Origin: Arthrobacter sp. Hiyo4
Lineage (GTDB): Bacteria; Actinomycetota; Actinomycetes; Actinomycetales; Micrococcaceae
Length of the DNA stretch: 64,000 nucleotides
NCBI GenBank assembly: GCA_002370555.1
Contig: AP014718.1
Span: 1,860,001 to 1,924,000, forward strand
Reading direction: 5' to 3'
The notes beneath the pieces were generated by a model, which saw only the letters and a list, made by a program, of their open reading frames with translations, ran no database searches and had not been told where the DNA came from. Positions 52,318-64,000 of this stretch are shown piece after piece (within the stretch, counting starts at the first letter, position 1; each line of letters begins with the position of its first letter). The position numbers were made by a program, and so were the translations under genes.

Positions 52318-52428
52318 GGAGGACACCCCCGGATTCGTCGGCTGAGTCCAAGGCGACCGCCAGTGGACTTGTCCTGAAACCTACCCCTTGGTGGGCAGTG
52401 AATCAATGGGATGCCGGCTTCGGGGCCG

Positions 52429-53285
52429 CTATTCACCGCGGAGGCCCTCAAGCGTGCGCAACGCAGCATCACGGAGGCCCTGGGCCCCTGGGCCGGCAGC
52501 CAGGATATCCCGGCTGGACGTCCCCAGAACCTGCGGGTACGCGGCACCGAAGGTCCGGCGCAGGTCTGCCGGTGTGGCACCCTGGGCGCCCAGCCCGGGA
52601 GCCAGGATGGGCCCGCGGACTGCCGGCAGGTCCAGGTGCAGGTCAATCAACGCTGAGCCCACAGTGGCGCCGACCACGAGTCCGACGGACCCCAGGCTGC
52701 CGGCATAGCGGCTGTTCTCTGCTGCTGCCGCCTCGATGATCCGCCGGCCACGGAGTCGGCTCCGCCACATGCTGCACGGAAGCCCCCTCCGGGTTGGAGG
52801 TCAGCGCCAGGACAAATACGCCGCGCCCGTTGTCCGCTGCCAGGTCAAGGGCCGGGCGGAGCGACTCAAACCCCAGGTACGGGCTGAGGGTCACGGAGTC
52901 GGCTGCCAGGGACGAGCCGTCCCGCAGCCAGGCATCCGCGTAGGCAGCCATCGTGGAGCCGATGTCCCCCGCTTGGCGTCGGCAATGGTGAGCACTGACT
53001 CCTCCCGCGCCACCGCAAGAAGCTCCTCAAGGACTGCCATCCCGGCCGAGCCGTGGCGCTCGTAAAGTGCCACCTGCGGCTTCACCGCGGCAGCGAGCGA
53101 ACCCACAGCCTCCAGGACCCTCAGCGAAAACCGCCTCAGCCCTGCGGCGTCGTCGGCCAGTCCCCAGTCCTTCAGGAGCGCCGGGTGCGGGTCAATGCCC
53201 ACGCACAGCGGCCGCGGGCCACCATGGCCGCCCGAGCCGGGCGCCGAAGGACTCCCGGGCGGGGCTTGATGAGGTGGAGGCGGCC

Positions 53286-53293
<8 letters not shown>
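52429..53293 (-). CDS. pyrF: orotidine 5'-phosphate decarboxylase (long form), frameshifted
   Basis: Final step to [60 protein letters not shown] (catalytic DAKRxDI) and [15 protein letters not shown] are in three different frames, so about five bases are missing: two near 53225, one near 52970 and two near 52760. ATG 53293 overlaps the carB stop by 8 bases. Corrected length is about 289 residues, the group 2 (mycobacterial-type) PyrF length. Confidence 0.92.
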
Positions 53294-56625
<3,332 letters not shown>

Positions 56626-56626
<1 letters not shown>

Positions 56627-57888
56627 TACTTCTTGTCCTCAGTCTTGGAATCGGTGGTGTTCTCTGCGCCGGTTTTGGTGACGGCCATGAGGTCGATGAA
56701 ACGGTCGAACAGGTAGGCGGCGTCGTGCGGGCCGGCGGCCGCCTCGGGGTGGTACTGGACCGAGAAGGCCGGAATGTCCAGGCACGCGAGGCCTTCGACG
56801 ACGTCGTCGTTGAGGCTGATGTGGCTGACCTCAACACGGCCGTAGCGCTCCTCAGGAGCCTGCGTGGCGCCGTCGAGCGGTGCATCCACGGCGAAACCGT
56901 GGTTCTGCGAGGTGATTTCCACCTTGCCGGTGCGGCGGTCCATAACAGGCTGGTTGATGCCGCGGTGGCCGTAGCGCAGCTTGTAGGTCCCGAAGCCCAG
57001 GGCGCGGCCCAGGATCTGGTTGCCGAAGCAGATGCCGAAGTACGGCAGCTTCTCGTCCAGGACGGAACGCAGCAGCTTGACCTGGGCGTCTGCCGTGGCG
57101 GGGTCACCCGGGCCGTTGGACATAAAGAAACCGTCCGGGTTGACGGCCTTGACGTCCTCCAGGGTGGAGGTTGCCGGCAGGACATGGACGCGGACACCGC
57201 GCTCGGCGAAACGGATGGGCGTCATGGCTTTGATGCCGAGGTCGATCGCGGCAATGCTGAAGCGCGCCTCGCCGTCCCAGCCGTGGTCCTTGGGGTCCAC
57301 CACATAAGCCTCGCTGACGCTGACTTCCTCGGCCAGGCGTGCGCCTTCCATCGGGGCGCTGGCCAGGACCGCGTCAACGAGTTCCTTGTCCGTGGCCTTT
57401 GCGGCCGCACCCGAGAAGATGCCGGCGCGCATGGTCTTGTGCTCACGCAGGTGGCGGGTGATGGCACGGGTGTCCACGCCCTGGATGCCCACGATCCCCT
57501 GCTCGATGAGTTCCTCGTCCAGGGAGCGTTCGGAGCGCCAGTTGGAGGGGCGGCGGGCAGCGTCGCGGACGATGTAGCCGGCCACCCAGATGCGGCGGGA
57601 CTCGGCGTCCTCGCTGTTCACACCCGTGTTGCCGATGTGCGGTGCGGTCTGCACCACCAGCTGGCGGGCGTAGGAAGGATCGGTGATGGTTTCCTGGTAG
57701 CCGGTCATGCCGGTGGCGAACACTGCCTCGCCCAGGGCGGTGCCTTGCGCGCCGTAGCTGGTGCCGCGGAACATGCGGCCGTCCTCCAGGACGAATGCCG
57801 CCGGTGTGGGAACCGTGGTGGGAAGGACTGCTGGTGCCGCAGTCTCTGCTTTTGCTGTCGCTGTTTCTGTCACTGTCTTACTTTCCAC
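56626..57888 (-). CDS. carA: carbamoyl-phosphate synthase small (glutaminase) subunit
   Basis: Supplies ammonia from glutamine to CarB. N-terminal [45 protein letters not shown], then the class I amidotransferase with the nucleophile Cys in [16 protein letters not shown] and the His/Glu in [15 protein letters not shown]. Intact at 420 residues. Start GTG 57888 overlaps the upstream membrane protein's end by 11 bases. Confidence 0.95.
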
Positions 57889-58405
57889 TCTGGGGATCCT
57901 GGGAATGTTCCTGGGGGGCGGCGGCGATCAATTGCTGAAGGGAGTCATAGAGGGTGTCCTTGTCGGCGGCCCGACGGGTCCGGAAGCCGTGTCGAGTTGG
58001 TGGGTCCCGAGGTCCCAGGTGAGGACCAGGAGCCCGTCCTTTTCAACGAACTTGCCGGCCATTCCGCTTTCCTGCCGGACGGCGGTGAGGCTGCCGGCCG
58101 GGATGTAGAGCGCGGGGGCGCCGGTTCTGTCGAAGAGGACGCCGTGCGGGTACACGCTGAGGACAGCGTTGGTACGGATGCCGAGCCTGTGCACCGCGAT
58201 GCGGTCCAGCCAGTCTCCGGCGGTGGTGGACGCAACGTACTGGCCGTCGGCCCGGCGAGCGGCACCCGGGCGAGTCCGGCACGTCGGGCAACCGGCCGAC
58301 GTCGGCCTGCCGCCTGAGGCGGTTACGCCAGCCTGCCCAGATCATCACCAGGACGACGGCGATGAGCGCGGCCGTGATGAGGCCGGTGAGTAGTTTGGTG
58401 TCCAT
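57878..58405 (-). CDS. small membrane-anchored protein of the pyr operon (Rv1382-like position), frameshifted
   Basis: One N-terminal membrane segment ([22 protein letters not shown], residues 4-25), then a basic stretch and a soluble domain ([70 protein letters not shown]) that looks like a PH-type beta-sandwich. Breaks near 58265 and 57985; about 175 residues. Mycobacterium has an uncharacterised export or membrane protein at the same place between pyrC and carA. Role in pyrimidine synthesis unknown. Confidence 0.75.
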
Positions 58406-59747
58406 CAGGAGGCGCCTGCCGCAGCCGGTTCCCGGTACGGAGTGTTGAGCTGGCCGTCCAGAACTGTGGGGTGGCCCTTGTAGAAGGTGGCCACCACCTT
58501 GCCCGGCAGCTCGAGGCCGGAGAACGGGGAGTTGCGGCCCATGGTTGCCATCTTGGCAGGGTCAACGGTCCAGCGGGCCGCGGGATCCACCAGGATGATG
58601 TTGGCGGGTTCGCCGGTTTCCAGCGGACGGCCCTGGTCCGCCACCCGGCCGATCTGCGCCGCGGCCGTGGAGGTCACGCGGGCGAAGTCGGCCCAGGTAA
58701 TGAGACCGGTTTCGATCATGGTGTGCTGGACCACGGACAGCGCGGTTTCCAGCCCGGTCATGCCCATCGCGGCCTGTGCCCACTCGCATTCCTTGTGCTC
58801 GCTCGGGTGCGGGGCGTGGTCGGTGCCCACGACGTCGATGGTGCCGTCCGCCAGGCCGGCGCGCAGAGCCTGCACATCGGCATCGGTCCGCAGCGGAGGG
58901 TTGACCTTGTAGACCGGGTTGTAGCTGCGGACCAGGTCGTCGGTGAGCAGGAGGTGGTGCGGGTGACCTCGGCGGTGACGTTGATGCCGCGTTCCTTGGC
59001 CCAGCGGATGATCTCCACGGAGCCGGCGGTGGAGACGTGGCAGACGTGCAGGCGGGAGTTCACGTGCTGCGCCAGCAGGACGTCACGGGCGATGATGCTC
59101 TCCTCTGCCACCGCCGGCCAGCCGGTGAGTCCCAGGACGGCGGAGACTGCGCCCTCGTTCATCTGGGCCCGGCGGTAAGGCGGGGTTCCTGCGCGTGCTG
59201 GGCGACCACGCCGTCGAACGCTTTGACGTACTCCAGGGCGCGGCGCATCAGCACGGGATCGTGGACGCAGATGCCGTCGTCGGAGAACATGCGGACCTGG
59301 GCGCGGGAATCGGCCATGGCGCCGAGTTCGGCGAGCTGCTCGCCGGCCAGGCCCACGGTCACGGCCCGACGGGACGCACGTCCACCCAACCAGCCGCGCG
59401 GCCTAGGCTGTGGACCTGTTCCACCACACCGGCGGTGTCCGCCACCGGGTTGCTGTTGGCCATGGCGTGGACTGCGGTGAAGCCGCCCAGGGCGGCGGCG
59501 CGCGTCCCGGTCTCTACGGTTTCGGCGTCTTCACGGCCGGGTTCGCGCAGGTGCGTGTGCACGTCCACCATGCCGGGTAGTGCCACCAGGCCGGCAGCCT
59601 CGATGACGGTGGCGCCGAACGCGTCTGGGTGGGTGGCAGCGGCTGCGGCCCGGGCGGCGATGACGCCGGCACTGATGAGCAGGTCCTCGGCCCCGGCGCC
59701 CAGGATCGATGCACCGCGGATCAGGTAGGTTCCGTGGTTCTCTGCCA

Positions 59748-59748
<1 letters not shown>
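58405..59748 (-). CDS. pyrC: dihydroorotase, frameshifted
   Basis: Zinc amidohydrolase that cyclises carbamoyl aspartate. Metal site [65 protein letters not shown]. Bases are missing near 59370, 59178 and 58965; corrected length is 448 residues. ATG overlaps the pyrB stop (TGATG). The single-copy pathway context and DHTHLREPG put it in the type I bacterial group. Confidence 0.95.
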
Positions 59749-61350
<1,602 letters not shown>

Positions 61351-61371
61351 ACTCTCGTCTCCCCTTTCCCC

Positions 61372-61382
61372 GCCTCACGGGA
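61372..61382 (-). promoter_or_regulatory. PyrR-binding RNA motif in the pyr leader
   Basis: On the pyr transcript TCCCGTGAGGC matches the UCCNGNGAGGC core of PyrR-binding stem-loops. It is followed by GGGGAAAGGGGAG, the Shine-Dalgarno of pyrR, so bound PyrR could block initiation. No terminator is seen, which favours translational control. Confidence 0.7.
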
Positions 61383-61412
61383 CGGAATTAAAAAAGGATC
61401 ATTTGCGTTTCA

Positions 61413-61421
61413 AAATTACCA
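61413..61421 (-). promoter_or_regulatory. candidate extended -10 of the pyr operon
   Basis: TGG-TAATTT on the minus strand, about 63 bases before the pyrR start and upstream of the PyrR motif. No clear -35. Confidence 0.45.
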
Positions 61422-61449
61422 CATCGGCAGGGCATCATAGGCTTTCAGT

Positions 61450-62675
61450 ATGCCCATGCGCCCTCATCAGCCACCGGATCCCTTCCCCTCGCAGGCGAAC
61501 CCCAGCTGGATGGGCCGGGTGGAACCGGAGTACTACCGGCCCGCGCCGGAACCACCGCGGCCCGGCTGCCGCCCTTGGGGCCTCCGCAGGCAACCCTGGC
61601 TGGCCGCCGGCCCGCAGGCCTGCTGGCACTCACGGTGGGGGCGCCGCCCTGGTCATGCTCAGCCTGTTCCTGGTGGTGCCGTTCCTGCTCGCCAACACCG
61701 GCGTGGGCGGGTTCCTTGCGGGGTTTGTGCTGTCGCTGATCCCGCTGTCCGCGGTGCTCCTTGCCGTCTACCTGATCGACCGGTGGGAACCGGAACCCAA
61801 GCGGCTCCTGGTCTTCGCGTTCACCTGGGCGCTGCGGTGTCCATCGCGGTCACGCTGCTGGTCCAGCCGTTCTTTGCCCTGACCTTCCAGTTCAGCGAGG
61901 TGGCTGACTTCCAGACGTTTATGGCCACCGTCCAGGCACCCATAGTCGAGGAGTTCGCGAAGTCCCTGGGCCTGCTGATGATCCTGCTGCTGGCGCGCAA
62001 ACACTTCGACGGTCCGGTAGACGGCATAGTCTTCGCCTTCACCATCGCCGGCGGCTTCGCCTTCACCGAAAACATCCTCTACTTCGGCCGGGCCATCGCC
62101 GAATCCGCCAACCGGGAACGGATCTGGCCCAGATCTTCCTCCTCCGCGGCGTGATGTCACCCTTCGCCCATGCCATCTTCACGGGAACCACCGGCCTCAT
62201 CATGGGTTTCGCCGCCCACCGCCGGCACCCCGGTGCCTCGGCGCTGGCCTTTGTCATCGGACTGATCCCGGCGATGCTGCTGCATAACCGGTGGAACAGC
62301 ATGGGCGCGGGGTTCCTGGCGGAATACATCCTGATCCAGGTGCCCATCTTTTTGCTGGCCGTTGTGGGCATCATCCTCCTCCGCGTCGCGGAAAACCGGC
62401 TCACCCGCCAACGGCTGATGGAATACTCCGCGGCCGGCTGGTTCAGCCCCGCCGAGGTGGAACTGCTGGCCACCCCGCGCGGCCGGCGGACCGCCCTGCA
62501 GTGGGCGGCAGGCTACCACCGCCGCCCGCAGATGAAGGCGTTCCTGCACGCTGCCACCCAGCTTGCCTTCATCCGGCAGCGCATCCTCAGCGGCCGCGAC
62601 GTCCGGCTTCACCAGATGGACGAGCAACAGCAGCTGCAACGGATTCTGTCCCTGCGCGCCGCCGTCGCGGGCTGA
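61450..62675 (+). CDS. PrsW family intramembrane metalloprotease, frameshifted
   Basis: A Pro-rich cytoplasmic N-terminus of about 60 residues is followed by about eight membrane helices (LSLFLVVPFLLANTGVGGFLAG; LSLIPLSAVLLAVYLIDRWEPEP). PrsW motifs: APIVEEFAKSLGLL (the EE pair), GGFAFTENILYFG and SPFAHAIFTGTTG. Members cut membrane-bound anti-sigma factors in some firmicutes; the target here is unknown. Breaks near 61640, 61835 and 62135; about 409 residues. Divergent from pyrR. Confidence 0.88.
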
Positions 62676-63031
62676 CTCGGGCGCCGTTCGGTTCCTCCGG
62701 CTGGGTTCCCGGAGGCCTCCTGCAAAGCCGTCGTTGACGGTGCCTCATCAAGGACTTGGCCGAAGTTCGCCGCATCGTGGGCGAACCGGCCCAGGAAGCG
62801 CCCGGAAACTCCGTCGAGCGTGGGCAGCAGCCCTGGCCTGGCCGACCCGCCATAGATAACCGGCGGGTTTCCCAACGCATGGCCTGCCGCGTGCGAATGG
62901 GCGGCCAGCAGCGTCCGGAGTGAACGCACGACGGCGGCGACGTAGCCTGCGTCGGCGGGCTCCGCTGTGCCAATGGCCCAGACCGGCTCGCAGGCGATCA
63001 TGAGCCGGGAGGCCAAAGCGGCCTGGGTCAT
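62609..63031 (-). pseudogene. triose-phosphate isomerase, 3' fragment
   Basis: The visible 100 residues (LMIACEPVWAIGTAEPADAGYVAAVV ... PPVIYGGSARPG ... GRFAHDAANFGQVLDEA) are the second half of a TIM barrel: EPVWAIG carries the catalytic Glu and YGGS the phosphate loop. The Cys in ACEPVW is Tyr in most TIMs. The first half is missing because the sequence changes to IS21 DNA near 63000-63020. The tail past DEA runs to 62609 and overlaps the end of the PrsW gene, so the real stop may be hidden by a break. Probably a secondary, TIM-like paralogue rather than the glycolytic tpiA. Confidence 0.75.
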
Positions 63032-63777
63032 CGCCGGCCTCCGGCACGAGCAGTTTACGTCGCTGGCGCAGCTGCGCCTGCGGATCCGGGAACAGATCGA
63101 TGCCTATAACCGGGAGCCGTTCCAGAAACGTGACGGGTCACGCCTCAGTGTGTTCACCGCGGAGGAGAAGCCGTTGTTGCAGGCGCTGCCGGCGGCCCCA
63201 TTCGAGATCAGTACGTGGGTCTATAAACGCAAGGTGAACGCCAACGCTCACGTGGTTTGGGCGAAGAACTTCTATTCCGTCCCTTTCAGCCATATCGGCG
63301 CCCTCGTTGACTTGCGCGTGACGGAGACGATGCTGGAGGTTTACCGGCGTGACGAGCGCCTGACCAGCCATTTGCTGCTGCCGGCCACGGCCAGCAACCA
63401 GTATCGGACGAACGAGGCGGACCTGCCCGAGGGCGCAGCTTCCAGGCCTGGGACCGGGCCGGATCGAGGAGTGGGCGGCGCGGGTCGGACTTGCGACGGC
63501 GGCAGTGACAGCCAAGATCTTCGAGACCGTGTTCATCGATGAGGCCGGCTTCGACGCGGCGCTGGCGGTGCTGAAACTGTCGCGCCGATTCTCCCCGGCA
63601 CGCCTCGAAGCGGCCTGCGCGCTGGCGCTGCGGGGCCCGATCCGCTCACCCCGCTATGCGCACCTGCGGCCGATCCTCGACACCGGACAGGACAAAACCG
63701 GACACACCCCCGAGCCCGAGCCGGATGATGGCGGTCATGTTCGCGGCGGCGCCTACTACGCCGGAGGCACCCGATGA
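63015..63777 (+). pseudogene. istA: IS21 family transposase IstA, C-terminal part
   Basis: FTSLAQLRLRIREQIDAYNREPFQKRDGSRLSVF and WVYKRKVNANAHVVWAKNFYSVPFSHIGALVDLRVT, then VEVYRRDERL-like EVYRRDERLTSHLLLP and KIFETVFIDEAGF...VLKLSRRF...RLEAACALAL are typical of the IS21 transposase C-terminal region. The DDE catalytic core and N-terminal HTH are absent. A base is missing near 63440. The last codons overlap istB (ATGA), as in complete IS21 elements. Confidence 0.88.
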
Positions 63778-64000
63778 GCGTCCTGGATGGGGAGACCAAA
63801 CGCAAGCTCCGCGAGATGAACGCCGGCGAGCTGGTGGAGGCCATCGACCTCCAAGACGACACCCTCAGCATCAGTTTGTCGTTCGAGGAACGGGTCCGCC
63901 TGGTCGTCGACGACGCCTACTCCACCTTCATGCACTCGAAAGTGGACGGGCTGATCCGACGGGCGGGGCTTCGTTACCCCAACGCGGACCTGCGGCGCAT
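63774..64000 (+). CDS. istB: IS21 helper ATPase IstB-like, N-terminal part
   Basis: Opens MSVLDGETKRKLREMNAGELVEAIDLQ; SFEERVRLVVDDAYSTFMHSKVDGLIRRAGLRYPNADLR is the IstB helical N-terminal domain. The ATPase core would follow beyond the window. Translationally coupled to istA by ATGA. Confidence 0.9.
   Translation, partial: MSVLDGETKRKLREMNAGELVEAIDLQDDTLSISLSFEERVRLVVDDAYSTFMHSKVDGLIRRAGLRYPNADLRR

Larger units (their letters stand above)
63015..64000 (+). mobile_element. IS21-type insertion sequence, left part missing
   Basis: istA C-terminal part plus istB start. The left inverted repeat and most of istA are not present; the right end lies beyond the window. The left boundary touches the truncated TIM gene at about 63000-63020. 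Confidence 0.85.

Noticed and set aside
56725..58317. A 530-codon open frame antisense to carA and the pyr membrane protein
   Set aside because: It overlaps the intact carA frame fully and has no recognisable domain.

Overview
The window is high-GC, gene-dense DNA from an actinobacterium of the Micrococcaceae, most likely Arthrobacter or Pseudarthrobacter. The evidence is protein-level: mihF, PriA without helicase motifs, DUF3097 beside hrcA, an actinobacterial pyr/metK/priA gene order, LCP and PrsW proteins, many GTG/TTG starts and overlapping stop/start codons. Most genes are core chromosomal genes. The clearest foreign DNA is a truncated IS21-type element at the right end.

Layout. 1-3.7 kb: tail of an alpha/beta hydrolase, then uppS, recO and leuA on the minus strand. 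4-6 kb: an M13 metallopeptidase on the plus strand. 6-11.5 kb (minus): an LCP cell-wall ligase and the tightly overlapped operon phoH-ybeY-CNNM/CorC-era. 11.9-21.7 kb: a GerMN/Gmad2 lipoprotein, rsmE-dnaJ-hrcA with a CIRCE operator, DUF3097, DUF4870, hemW, lepA, a PemK/MazF-like toxin and rpsT. 21.8-29.9 kb: comEA-comEC-holA, an internally shortened SnoaL-like gene, degV and leuS. 30.3-38 kb: a plus-strand cassette of two HME-like RND permeases around a very small adaptor lipoprotein, followed by a secreted protein. 38-43.4 kb: glpD-glpF-glpK and a divergent SorC-type regulator. 43.4-46.3 kb: aldo/keto reductase, alpha/beta hydrolase and glycosyltransferase. 46.3-61.4 kb: one minus-strand run pyrR-pyrB-pyrC-(membrane protein)-carA-carB-pyrF-mihF-gmk-rpoZ-coaBC-metK-priA. 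61.4-64 kb: a PrsW protease, a truncated triose-phosphate isomerase and the IS21 remnant.

Regulation read from the sequence. leuA and leuS each have a short upstream ORF with a run of Leu codons, and leuS also has a terminator hairpin after it; this suggests a shared leucine-responsive attenuation. pyrR has a PyrR-type RNA motif just before its Shine-Dalgarno. hrcA has a CIRCE box. The glp operon and its regulator share a short dyad.

Sequence quality. About half of the genes, including single-copy essential ones (uppS, era, dnaJ, lepA, metK, carB, holA, priA), are interrupted by one-base losses, mostly in G or C runs. Adding back one base at each site restores full-length proteins of normal size. 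I read these as sequencing or consensus errors. Such genes are annotated as one CDS over their full extent, and approximate break points are given.
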